Below the pieces are notes generated by a model. The model saw nothing but the letters and a program-made list of their open reading frames with translations, was not told the DNA's origin and did not search any database. A stretch of 64,000 nucleotides of DNA from CAZAMB01 sp964501365 (GTDB lineage Bacteria > Planctomycetota > Phycisphaerae > UBA1845): assembly GCA_964501365.1 (NCBI GenBank), contig CAZCST010000011.1, positions 1-64,000 on the forward strand. Reading direction: 5' to 3'. How positions within the stretch are numbered: position 1 is the first letter of the stretch; every line of letters starts with the position of its first letter. Position numbers and translations under genes: made by a program. Positions 38,252-46,495 of this stretch are shown piece after piece.

Positions 38252-38258
38252 TGCCGGA

Positions 38259-39569
38259 TTGAAAACGCTGATCAAGATATTGTTTTGCAACCTCCTGATA
38301 ACCTATGTTGCCTATGGACAGGCGTCTGACAACGCCAAACCGCGTGCGTATGTCGGAGCAAGGCTCATCCCCATCGCCGGACCGGAAATCGACAACGGCG
38401 TACTCATCATTCAGGGCGGAAAGATTCGGGCCGTCGGACCCGCAAATTCGGTCACCATTCCGCCCGATGCGGAGCGGATCGACGTGGCCGGCAAAGTCAT
38501 CATGCCGGGATTGGTGGACACGCACATCCACATCGGCGGGATTGGCGGAGCAGATTCGACCGGCCCGATCCAGCCGGACATCCGCATTTATGATTCACTG
38601 AATGTCAACGAGGCAGGATTTCGACGAGCCGTCGCCGGTGGCCTGACCACCGTCAATATCATGCCCGGATCGGGACACCTCCTCAGCGGCCAGACTGTGT
38701 ATTGCAAACTGCGAAAAGCACACACCATTGACGACCTATTTATCCGCGACACCGAAGGGAAGATGATGGGCGGCATGAAGATGGCCAATGGGACTAACTC
38801 CATGCACGAGGGCCAGGGCTTTCCCGGAACGCGGGGAAAATCTGCCGCTCTCGTACGCGAACGGTTCATCAAGGCCCAGGAATATCGGGACAAAATCGCC
38901 CGGGCCGCCGGCGATCCGGACAAGTTACCTGCTAGAGATTTGGGACTCGAAGCAATGGTCGAAGTATTGGACGGCAAGCGAGTCGTCCATCACCACACGC
39001 ACCGCGCAGATGACATCATGACCGTGCTGCGGCTCAAGGAAGAGTTTGGATTCCGCGTCGTACTGCACCACGTGAGCGAAGGGTGGATGGTGGCCGATGA
39101 AATTGCGAAGGCCAAAGTACCCTGCTCGATTATTCTGGTGGACAGCCCCGGCGGAAAGCTGGAAGCGGTCAACATGGTGTACCGAAACGGGGCCGTCCTG
39201 GAAAAAGCGGGAGTCGAAGTGGCGTTCCATTCCGACGATTGGATCACCGATTGCCGGGTCTTGATGCGCAGCGCGGCCCTCGCTGTTCGAGCAGGCATGA
39301 CCCGCGAAGGCGCGCTCAAGGCCCTGACACTTGCCGGTGCAAGAATACTCGACCTCGGCGATCGCATCGGCTCGCTTGAGACGGGAAAAGACGCCGATTT
39401 CATTATTCTCGATGGCGACCCGCTCAGCGTGTACTCAAAAGTCCAGCAGACGTTCGTCGAAGGACAAAGAGTTTTCGATCGTAGCGACCCGCAAGACCTG
39501 CTCTATGCTGTCGGCGGTTATGGCGCGGGAAATGAAGACGTGCCGTACATGTGCTGCTACGAACGATAG
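38259..39569 (+). CDS. exported metal-dependent amidohydrolase (active-type)
   Basis: A 436-residue amidohydrolase-superfamily protein with a signal peptide (MKTLIKILFCNLLITYVAYGQA), so it acts in the periplasm. The metal-site ligands are all present: HIH (89, 91), the HHHTH cluster (244-248), HH (270-271) and the HSDD segment (His324, Asp326/327). The imidazolonepropionase-like shape (GARLIPIAGPEIDNGVLII at the start, GSLETGKDADFIILDGDP near the end) is clear. The substrate is unknown; peptidase or dihydropyrimidinase-like functions are possible. A paralogue lacking these ligands follows after 62 bp. Confidence 0.88.
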   Translation: MKTLIKILFCNLLITYVAYGQASDNAKPRAYVGARLIPIAGPEIDNGVLIIQGGKIRAVGPANSVTIPPDAERIDVAGKVIMPGLVDTHIHIGGIGGADSTGPIQPDIRIYDSLNVNEAGFRRAVAGGLTTVNIMPGSGHLLSGQTVYCKLRKAHTIDDLFIRDTEGKMMGGMKMANGTNSMHEGQGFPGTRGKSAALVRERFIKAQEYRDKIARAAGDPDKLPARDLGLEAMVEVLDGKRVVHHHTHRADDIMTVLRLKEEFGFRVVLHHVSEGWMVADEIAKAKVPCSIILVDSPGGKLEAVNMVYRNGAVLEKAGVEVAFHSDDWITDCRVLMRSAALAVRAGMTREGALKALTLAGARILDLGDRIGSLETGKDADFIILDGDPLSVYSKVQQTFVEGQRVFDRSDPQDLLYAVGGYGAGNEDVPYMCCYER

Positions 39570-39631
39570 GACAAATGGCTCGACTCAGTGTTTGCGCTTT
39601 GGGAATTTGAGATCTGAAATCTGAGATCACA

Positions 39632-40936
39632 ATGATGTTTTATACGATTCGCTCGATATTTGCAACGGAAAGACCAGCCATCGCCTTGGGGATCGCGCTG
39701 CTCATGGCGATTCGGTTTGCGGCCGGCGAGGCACAGGCACAACCCAGCGTCTCGCAGCCGGCAACTCAGCCCTCGGCCGCCATGATCGCGGTTCGCGGAA
39801 AAACCGTATACACGATGAGTGGCGCTGCGATCGCCAACGGAGTGGTACTCATCCGCGACGGGAAAATTGCGGAAGTTGGGGCGGCGACCACCGTCACAAT
39901 TCCGCAAGGCGCTCGCGTGCTCGACGCAGCAGTGGTAACTCCCGGCCTCATCGACGCCCACAGCACTGTCGGCCTGAGCGGCATTTACAACCAGCCCCAC
40001 GATCAGGATCAACTGGAGCGGTCGGCCCCGATTCAGCCGGAACTCCGCGCCCTCGACGCCTACAACGCCAAGGAGAAACTCGTCGAATGGGTGCGAGGAT
40101 TCGGCGTGACCACGGTCCATACGGGCCACGCACCGGGCGAACTCATTTCCGGCCAGACCGTGATCGTGAAGACCTGGGGCGAGACGGTCGAAGATGCCGT
40201 GCTGATTCCGACGGCTGCCGTCGCGGCCACGCTTGGTCCACTGGCCGAAAAGAGCGAAAAGGGCAAGGCGCCCGGCTCGCGCGGAAAGATGATGGCCATG
40301 CTGCGCGGCGAATTCATCAAGGCTCAGGAATACAAGCAAAAGCGCGACAAGGCTGCCGACGACAAGAAGCCCGACCGCAGCCTGGCGACGGAAACGCTTG
40401 TCCGAGTGCTGAATCGCGAAATCCCCCTGATGGTCACGGCCAACAAGGCACAGGATATTTCAAGTGCCTTGCGACTCGCCAAGGAGTTCAACATCCGCCT
40501 GTGGCTCGACGGCGCGGCGGAGAGCTATCTGCTTATCGATGACATCAAGGCCGCAGGCGTCCCTGTCATCATCCATCCCACGCTGGAACGGGCGTTTGGC
40601 GATTACCGCAACATGAGCTTCGAAACAGCGGGCAAACTCAGCAAGGCCGGCATCCCCATCGCCATGCAAAGCGGATACGAGGGCTACGTCCCCAAAACGC
40701 GCGTCGTGTTGTACGAAGCGGCGTGGGCGGCGGCGAACGGACTCCCGCGCGAGGACGCCCTGGCTGCGATCACCATTGGCGCAGCGAAGATTCTCGGAAT
40801 CGACAACCGCGTGGGCTCGCTCGCCGCAGGCAAGGACGCAGACATCGCACTCTACGACGGCGATCCATTCGAATACACCTCGCACTGCATCGGCACGATC
40901 ATCAACGGGCAGCTTGTCAGCGATAAACCACAGTAA
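39632..40936 (+). CDS. exported amidohydrolase paralogue without metal ligands
   Basis: A 434-residue paralogue of the previous protein, sharing the frame GxRGK...FIKAQEY (here about 216-235), the start motif and the GSLAAGKDADIALYDGDP end. Every metal-ligand position differs: HxH is replaced by HST (110-112), the HTH position by ANK (270-272), HH by DG (293-294), and the HSDD segment by QSGYE (346-350). It is therefore probably inactive as a metallohydrolase and may be a partner subunit of the active paralogue. A signal peptide (IALGIALLMAIRFAAGEAQAQ) directs it to the periplasm. Confidence 0.85.
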   Translation: MMFYTIRSIFATERPAIALGIALLMAIRFAAGEAQAQPSVSQPATQPSAAMIAVRGKTVYTMSGAAIANGVVLIRDGKIAEVGAATTVTIPQGARVLDAAVVTPGLIDAHSTVGLSGIYNQPHDQDQLERSAPIQPELRALDAYNAKEKLVEWVRGFGVTTVHTGHAPGELISGQTVIVKTWGETVEDAVLIPTAAVAATLGPLAEKSEKGKAPGSRGKMMAMLRGEFIKAQEYKQKRDKAADDKKPDRSLATETLVRVLNREIPLMVTANKAQDISSALRLAKEFNIRLWLDGAAESYLLIDDIKAAGVPVIIHPTLERAFGDYRNMSFETAGKLSKAGIPIAMQSGYEGYVPKTRVVLYEAAWAAANGLPREDALAAITIGAAKILGIDNRVGSLAAGKDADIALYDGDPFEYTSHCIGTIINGQLVSDKPQ

Positions 40937-41089
40937 AACGCCAAAAAGCCAAAACGCCGAAACAATCGGAATCCCGGATGAAGACCCGCGTCGAGCGTTG
41001 AATCTTGTAATCCTTTCGTCAGTGCATTGACGCGCATATGGCCCGTTGTTTATCAATCGCGTCAACATGCCCACGAAAGGAGCATTGCC

Positions 41090-42736
41090 ATGAGTCTTTT
41101 GCGAAATATTCTCGTTTTCAGCCTGTGCATCGCTTCGGCCGCAAGCGCGGGGGGCCGAATTCCCGACGACGTGCAAAACCATATCAAGCAGCGCGTTGAG
41201 CAAGGTGACAGCATGGGAGTGGTCGTGTGCGTGGTGGACGACCAAGGCTCCTGTTGCGCGAGCGAAGGGCGGATGTCCGCCGACAGCGATCGCAAGGTGG
41301 ACGAAAAGACTGTTTTTGAAATCGGCTCGATCACCAAGGCATTCACTGGCACCTTGCTGGCGGACATGGTGCTGCGCGGCGAAGTGGCACTCGACGATCC
41401 AGTACAAAAATACCTTCCCGATGGCACAAAAGTGCCCTCGCGCGCCGGCAAGCAAATCACGCTTCGTGATCTTTCCACGCACCGTTCGGGCCTGCCGCGC
41501 ATGCCTGACAACTTTGAGCCGGCCGACCCGGAAAACCCATTCGCCGATTACACAGAAAAGAAGATGTTTGAATTCCTGGCGAAGTATGAACTCACCCGCG
41601 ACATCGGCGAAAAGTACGAATACTCCAATTTCGGAGCGGGACTGCTGGGCTACGCATTGGCCCGGAAGGCCGGCAAGCCGTACGAGCAACTCGTCGTGGA
41701 GCGAATTTGCACTCCGCTGGAAATGAAAAATACGCGCATCACGCTTACGGATGATATGAAATCTCACCTTGCAAGGGGGCACTCCGAAGGCAAGCCGGTG
41801 AAAAACTGGGATATCGGCGCACTGGTCGGCGCGGGCGCGCTGCGCTCCACTCCCCTGGACATGGTCACCCTCATCGAAGCCAACCTGAAGCCAAATAACT
41901 CGCCGATTTCCAAGGCCCTGCAGGCCTCCTACAAGGACCGCGTGGCGACCGGCACGCCTGACCTTTCCATCGGCCTGGGCTGGCACATCTGGAACCGGCA
42001 CGACACGGAAATCATCTGGCACAACGGAGGCACGGGCGGCTATATGAGCTTCTGCGGGTTTTCGCCGGCCAGGAAAATGGGCGTCGTCGTTCTGACCAAT
42101 TCGGATTTCGGCCTCGACGAAGTCGGCTTGCACATCCTCGACCCGAAAGTCGAACTTCCGGAAGTGAAAAAAGTCACCAAGGTTGACGCCGCGAAACTGG
42201 ACGAGTTTGTGGGCTATTATGAAATTCGACCGGAGATCGTCATCTCGATCACGCACGAGGGCGATCAGATGTTTGCGCAGGTCACCGGGCAGCCGGCCGT
42301 CCCCGTGTATGCCGAAAGTGATTCGAAGTTCTTCTTCAAAGTCGTCAATGCTCAGCTCGAGTTCTTCCGCGGCGCGGACGGCAAGGTGACTCATCTCATC
42401 CTGCATCAAAATGGCGACCGCAAGTGTGAAAAGATTGACGATTACAAGCCTCCGGCTCAGGTGGAAGTCTCTGTTGATCCGAAAATTCTCGAAACGTACG
42501 TGGGCAAGTACGAGCTGAAGCCGGGCATCGATTTCGACGTCAAACTGGAGGGTGGGCAGTTGCAGGTCATGCTCACCGGCCAGCCGCGATTCCCGGTGTT
42601 TGCGAAGGCAGAGAACAAGTTTTTCTATAAGGTCGTCGAGGCGCAGCTTACGTTTAAGAAAGACGAGTCCGGCAAGGTCGATAGCGTTGTTCTTCACCAA
42701 GGCGGCATCGACCAGACGGCAAAGCGAAAGGATTGA
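41090..42736 (+). CDS. exported class-C beta-lactamase-like serine hydrolase with two C-terminal DUF3471-like domains
   Basis: A 548-residue penicillin-binding/serine-hydrolase protein. AAGGAG lies 8 bp before ATG 41090, and a signal peptide follows (ILVFSLCIASAASAGG). Active-site motifs are SITK (Ser80, Lys83), YSN (178-180) and HNGGTGG (311-317). Two tandem beta domains at the C-terminus repeat the plan V-D-x-K-x-L...Y...TGQP...V.A...F(F)K.V.AQL.F...G KV....LHQ, as in DUF3471. The family includes esterases, D-aminopeptidases and beta-lactamases; the substrate cannot be chosen. The neighbouring amidohydrolases suggest peptide or amide use. Confidence 0.9.
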   Translation: MSLLRNILVFSLCIASAASAGGRIPDDVQNHIKQRVEQGDSMGVVVCVVDDQGSCCASEGRMSADSDRKVDEKTVFEIGSITKAFTGTLLADMVLRGEVALDDPVQKYLPDGTKVPSRAGKQITLRDLSTHRSGLPRMPDNFEPADPENPFADYTEKKMFEFLAKYELTRDIGEKYEYSNFGAGLLGYALARKAGKPYEQLVVERICTPLEMKNTRITLTDDMKSHLARGHSEGKPVKNWDIGALVGAGALRSTPLDMVTLIEANLKPNNSPISKALQASYKDRVATGTPDLSIGLGWHIWNRHDTEIIWHNGGTGGYMSFCGFSPARKMGVVVLTNSDFGLDEVGLHILDPKVELPEVKKVTKVDAAKLDEFVGYYEIRPEIVISITHEGDQMFAQVTGQPAVPVYAESDSKFFFKVVNAQLEFFRGADGKVTHLILHQNGDRKCEKIDDYKPPAQVEVSVDPKILETYVGKYELKPGIDFDVKLEGGQLQVMLTGQPRFPVFAKAENKFFYKVVEAQLTFKKDESGKVDSVVLHQGGIDQTAKRKD

Positions 42737-43113
42737 CGGTTTCTTCGACCAGCAGTGGCGCAGGTCGGGGTCTTGGGGCGCTCCGGATGGCTGGCGAAAG
42801 CGCCAAGTAGGGTCCGCGAATGCTCTGCGCAGGGGTAGAGGAAGGGCCGATTTCCGCGTTTGGACCCAGGGAATGCGGATTTGTGCTGCAGGATTGGTTC
42901 GTTCCGTCATTTTTCATTTGGCCGGGGCGATGGGGGTCTTTCTTCTTGATTCGCAACTCTGGAGTCGCTCGACCCCATGCCATCGGCGCCCCCTTCACCA
43001 CGCACCGGCTGGTCCGGTACTCTCACGTTGAATAACATGCATGGCGCGCGCAAAATCACGACCTTGGAACTCCCATGTGCAGTGGAATTCGCTTGTCGCT
43101 TTGATCACCCGGA
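42737..43113. other. intergenic region with no identified feature
   Basis: About 380 bp. The frame 42820-43035 gives a short translation without a recognisable domain or ribosome site. I see no promoter or repeat I could defend. Confidence 0.35.
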
Positions 43114-43686
43114 ATGACTATGGCCATTTTCAGAGTCAAGGCTCGAAAACCTGCCGGCCAAGATTGTGCTCGCTGCGGGTTTGATCTTACGGGGCTCCCT
43201 TCTCGGCACTACTGCCCGGAATGTGGATTACGATTCGATCTCGAATCAAGGTTTATTCAATTCAAAGCGAAGGCAGAAAGCGAACGACAATTAGGATATG
43301 GTTTTTTTCTGCTTGTTGCCTTCTGGTTGGTTGCCTACAAGCAACCCCAATTGCTAAGAGACCCCGGTCTTTACAACATCTCGATCATCATTCTCTTACT
43401 CCTGGTTCCGGATTTGTACCGTATCATGTTCTGGAAACGACATACCGTTGTCGCAATTAGCCTGGATGAAGTATGCATAGAGCCGCCCAACGCAAAGCCA
43501 ATCTTCTTTTCCTGGAATGTAATCGAGAGAGCATCCTACAATCGCTACAGGGGCACATGCGTGTTGCTCAACAAGTCAGGTCGAATCGTATGGAAATTGA
43601 AGAGCAGTATGGTAGGCGGTAGACGAAACGCGAAACAATGCGTCGCGGAGATCAATCACGTGGCAAAACTTGCCCAAGCGGGCTGA
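43114..43686 (+). CDS. zinc-ribbon membrane protein of unknown function
   Basis: A 190-residue protein starting with a zinc ribbon (Cys18, Cys21, Cys34, Cys37: CARCGFDL and CPECGLRF), a layout frequent in Planctomycetota membrane proteins. Two hydrophobic segments follow (about 61-75 and 87-100), then a beta-rich cytoplasmic or PH-like domain (VVAISLDEVCIE, WNVIERASYNRYRG). It is more AT-rich than its neighbours. Not in an evident operon; function unknown. Confidence 0.65.
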   Translation: MTMAIFRVKARKPAGQDCARCGFDLTGLPSRHYCPECGLRFDLESRFIQFKAKAESERQLGYGFFLLVAFWLVAYKQPQLLRDPGLYNISIIILLLLVPDLYRIMFWKRHTVVAISLDEVCIEPPNAKPIFFSWNVIERASYNRYRGTCVLLNKSGRIVWKLKSSMVGGRRNAKQCVAEINHVAKLAQAG

Positions 43687-43741
43687 CCAGGCAAGGATTT
43701 CCGATGCCAAAACCTCGATGGGGTTTGGTTGATGGGTCGAG

Positions 43742-43778
43742 GCTACCCAAGGTAGCCCGCTACGCGTGCAACCTTGGG
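43742..43778. repeat. nested inverted repeats
   Basis: GCTACC-CAA-GGTAGC (43742-43756) is a perfect hairpin. Overlapping it, CCCAAGGT (43746-43753) pairs with ACCTTGGG (43771-43778). The two alternative stems exclude each other. Confidence 0.5.
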
Positions 43779-43789
43779 CTTTGAGTCTT

Positions 43790-43804
43790 AACGCCGTTGG
43801 CGTT
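43790..43804. repeat. short perfect hairpin
   Basis: AACGCC-GTT-GGCGTT, 6-bp arms with a 3-base loop, inside the palindrome-rich gap. Confidence 0.45.
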
Positions 43805-43899
43805 ATTCGGACACACAGTTATCGCCAGCGAACTGAGGTTGTGGCGGGCGGCAGAGCCTTTACAACCCCAATAATTGAAAGTGCTAGCCCTCACCCCAA

Positions 43900-43920
43900 C
43901 CCTCTCCCAAGGGGAGAGGG
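43900..43920. repeat. perfect 9-bp palindrome of a widespread intergenic repeat type
   Basis: CCCTCTCCC-AAG-GGGAGAGGG, preceded by CCCTCACCCCAA. I recognise this sequence type as a common dispersed intergenic repeat in many bacterial genomes; the copy number here is not known. Confidence 0.55.
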
Positions 43921-44019
43921 AGAAAGGCACTGGGAAGCGCGCACAGGTTGCGGCGGGCAAAGTCTGCCCTACGCGTACATCAACCCGCTTTGATCCCCAC
44001 TTACCAAGGGGGAAGGCGG

Positions 44020-45216
44020 TCAGGCGACAGTGCTGAGTACGCGGGCGTCGGAACGGGAAGTCTTACCGAGGCGGCGGAGGCGCGAGCAGGCTTCCTGCAG
44101 GTCGGCCATCTTTTTGGCGAAGCAGAAGCGAAGCTGGTTCTCGGCATCCTTGGGGTTGCGATAGAAGGCAGTGCCTGGGACGCTGGCCACGCCGACCTGC
44201 TGGAGGATCGATTCCGTGGCGGCGACGGCGGACTCCCACCTGCCCGGCTCAAAGGCGGCGAGCATGTAGTAGCTACCGTCGGGGACGAACGGGGTCATGC
44301 CGATTTCGCGGAGCGTGTCGGCCAGGAGCGTGCGCTTGGCGAGGTAGTCGGCGCGCATATTTGTGTAGTATTTCTCAGGCAATTCCATGCCGGCGACGAC
44401 TCCGTATTGCAGCGGGGCCGGGGCGCATATGTAGAGCAGGTCGTTCACCACGGAAATGCGGCTCATGATGTCGGCGGGGCCGACAGTGTACCCCACGCGC
44501 CAGCCGGTCACCGCATAGGTTTTGGACGCCCCACTCATGGTCAGGGTGCGGTCTTTCGCGTCGGGATACTTGCCGATGCTGAGGTGCTTCTTGCCGTAGG
44601 TGATGTATTCGTAGATTTCGTCGGTGGCGATCCAAACGTTGTGCTTTTTGGCCAGCGCGGCGATGTGCTTCAGCTCGGATTCCTCGTAGACCTTGCCACT
44701 GGGGTTCGACGGCGTGCAAAGCACAATGAGCCTGGTCTTGTCGGTGAAGGCCGCCTCGAGCTCCTTCTGCCTGTACGACCAACCGGGCGGCGTAAGGTCC
44801 ACGAATTTCACATTCATGCCGAACAGCTTGAGCAGGTTTACGTGGTAGCCGTAGTACGGCGAGAAGATGATGGCCTCGTCGCCGGGGTTCATGGTTGCCA
44901 GGATGGTGCAGGCGAAGGAACCTGCGGATCCGACGTTGACGCAGATTTCCGATTCCGGATCGCATTCAATTCCGTTAAATGCCTTCATCTTCCGGGCGAT
45001 GGCTGCGCGTAACTCCGCGATGCCCCGGAGGTTGGTGTAGCTTGCGTGATCGGCGTCGATGGCGACCTTGGCCGCCTCCTTGACCTCGTCCGGGGCCGGC
45101 TGATCGCAAACGCCCTGCGAAAGGTTGACGCCTTTCATCGCGGCACAGATGGCCGAAAAGCGGCGGATGTCGGACTGGCGGATGGTTTTTACTCGATCGG
45201 CGACGGGCAGGCTCAT
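44020..45216 (-). CDS. pyridoxal-phosphate-dependent class I aminotransferase
   Basis: A 398-residue aspartate-aminotransferase-like enzyme (fold type I). Visible are LRGIAELRAAIA, the PLP Asn region TPSNPSGKV, TDEIYEYITYG (Asp and Tyr near the cofactor), the Schiff-base lysine in SGASKTYAVTGWRVGY, and the substrate Arg in NQLRFCFAK. ATG 45216 is chosen because TTTGGAG precedes it by 7 bp; the frame reaches 45480 but those residues are unconserved. Amino donor and acceptor cannot be told from sequence. Confidence 0.92.
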   Translation of the reverse strand: MSLPVADRVKTIRQSDIRRFSAICAAMKGVNLSQGVCDQPAPDEVKEAAKVAIDADHASYTNLRGIAELRAAIARKMKAFNGIECDPESEICVNVGSAGSFACTILATMNPGDEAIIFSPYYGYHVNLLKLFGMNVKFVDLTPPGWSYRQKELEAAFTDKTRLIVLCTPSNPSGKVYEESELKHIAALAKKHNVWIATDEIYEYITYGKKHLSIGKYPDAKDRTLTMSGASKTYAVTGWRVGYTVGPADIMSRISVVNDLLYICAPAPLQYGVVAGMELPEKYYTNMRADYLAKRTLLADTLREIGMTPFVPDGSYYMLAAFEPGRWESAVAATESILQQVGVASVPGTAFYRNPKDAENQLRFCFAKKMADLQEACSRLRRLGKTSRSDARVLSTVA

Positions 45217-45563
45217 GTGCGGCTCCAAAGGCAGGTTTTTCTTAGTCTGGTCCGGCCGGCTTCCCTTCCGGCACTTAGACGGGCGAGTATACGGTTCGCC
45301 CGGCAGATTTTCAAACCAGACAAAGTAATTTCTGAGTGCGATATCGGTGATTTTGCAGAGAATACTGGAGCGGAGAAAATCGTCGTCGCGACATCGCATT
45401 GACCGCCATGACGGGGTCGGAAAGAATGAGGCTTGGGACTGGCGGCTGCTGCCTCCGCAGACGTCTCCAGATGCCAACACCGCTCCCTCACGGTCGCGGT
45501 ACTGATTGCAAAACTACTCCCTGAACCGAAGTCGGGGCGGAACTGATTAAGGGCGAGTGATTG
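45217..45563. other. divergent intergenic region between aminotransferase and TIM-barrel gene
   Basis: It carries an inverted repeat (45280-45302) and presumably the promoters of both genes. No other structure is clear. Confidence 0.4.
45280..45302. promoter_or_regulatory. inverted repeat in the aminotransferase leader
   Basis: CGGGCGA (45280-45286) and TCGCCCG (45296-45302) are perfect 7-bp arms 9 bp apart, about 65 bp upstream of the aminotransferase start. It may be an operator or a leader hairpin. Confidence 0.35.
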
Positions 45564-46460
45564 ATGAAAATTGGATTTAGTTCGGTGGCATGTCCGGGCT
45601 GGGGCCTGAGCAAGGTCGTGGAGCAGGCGTTGGCGATGGGGTATCAGGGGGTGGAGATTCGCGGTCTGGAAGGCGAATTGCACCTGCCGCTGGCTCCGTC
45701 GCTTGCGGGGAATCCTGAGGGCGTGCGGCAACAATTCGCAGAGAAGAAGGTCGAACTTGTGTGCCTGGGAACCTCGGCCTCATTGACATCCCGGGATAAA
45801 GGCGAAGTGGCCCGGCAAAAGGGCATCATCGTTGAATTCGTGGAGCTGGCATCGCGGTTGGGGTGCCCGTTTGTGCGACTGTATGCGGGTGAAGTACAGA
45901 AGCGAGATACGTCGGACAAGGCTTTTCACCGATTCGTCGAGGGGATCAGGCCGCTGGCGGATATGGCCGCCGGGCGGGGAGTCTGCCTGTTGGTCGAAAA
46001 TGGCGGCGACTACCGCGATAGCTGGGCGATGTGGCAGCTATGCGACACGGTCGATCATCCGGGGGTGAAGATTTGCTGGAATCAGGTCAGTGCGATGGGG
46101 GTGCTGGAGCCGGCCACTGTGTCCATTCCGCGATTGGGGACCAAAATGGCAATTGTGCATATTGGCGACGCCCGGTTCGATGAGCGAGGGGTTTTGCTGG
46201 AGCATGCGCCGCTCGGCGAAGGGGATGTTGGGGTTGGACGGCAGATCGAGATTCTCAAGGGGATTAGGTTCGGCGGTTATTTGATGTTCGAGTGGCCCAA
46301 GCTTTGGGTGGATAGCCTGGCCGGTCCGGAAGCGGCGCTGCCCAAGGCGGCGGAGTTCCTCAAGGCCGCTCTGGCCGCGAAACAGCCGATCCTGTCAGCG
46401 TATAAGGGCGACAAGAACGCACCGAAGTATTCAAGCGCCACTGTCCCTGCAATTTCGTAG
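45564..46460 (+). CDS. TIM-barrel sugar phosphate isomerase/epimerase-like protein
   Basis: A 298-residue protein of the xylose-isomerase-like TIM-barrel (AP endonuclease 2) family. The N-terminus MKIGFSSVACPGWGLSKVVEQAL and the barrel markers GYQGVEIRGLEGEL, PFVRLYAGE, VCLLVENGGDYRDS, VKICWNQV, AIVHIGDAR and GYLMFEWPKLW are typical. These enzymes isomerise or epimerise sugars or polyols; no specific substrate can be assigned. ATG 45564 is preferred to TTG 45561. It is not in an operon with its neighbours. Confidence 0.85.
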   Translation: MKIGFSSVACPGWGLSKVVEQALAMGYQGVEIRGLEGELHLPLAPSLAGNPEGVRQQFAEKKVELVCLGTSASLTSRDKGEVARQKGIIVEFVELASRLGCPFVRLYAGEVQKRDTSDKAFHRFVEGIRPLADMAAGRGVCLLVENGGDYRDSWAMWQLCDTVDHPGVKICWNQVSAMGVLEPATVSIPRLGTKMAIVHIGDARFDERGVLLEHAPLGEGDVGVGRQIEILKGIRFGGYLMFEWPKLWVDSLAGPEAALPKAAEFLKAALAAKQPILSAYKGDKNAPKYSSATVPAIS

Positions 46461-46470
46461 CTTAATCGCG

Positions 46471-46487
46471 TCGGGTCGATGACCCGA
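46471..46487. terminator. palindrome between convergent genes, possible bidirectional terminator
   Basis: TCGGGTC-GAT-GACCCGA, perfect 7-bp arms and a 3-base loop, in the 35-bp gap between the TIM-barrel gene and the radical SAM gene. No T-tract, so it may instead be a REP-type repeat. Confidence 0.4.
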
Positions 46488-46495
46488 CCTACTCG

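Larger units (their letters stand above)
43687..44019. other. palindrome-rich intergenic region
   Basis: No gene is seen on either strand. The region holds three separate palindromic elements (listed individually) between two convergent genes, and may serve as a bidirectional terminator. Confidence 0.5.

Noticed and set aside
40460..42910. 816-residue open frame on the minus strand
   Set aside because: It lies antisense to the second amidohydrolase and the serine hydrolase, both with full motifs. The translation is His/Arg/Asp-rich without any domain, as expected from codon bias of the sense genes.
43948..45012. 354-residue plus-strand frame
   Set aside because: Antisense to the aminotransferase and beginning in the palindrome-rich gap; no domain.
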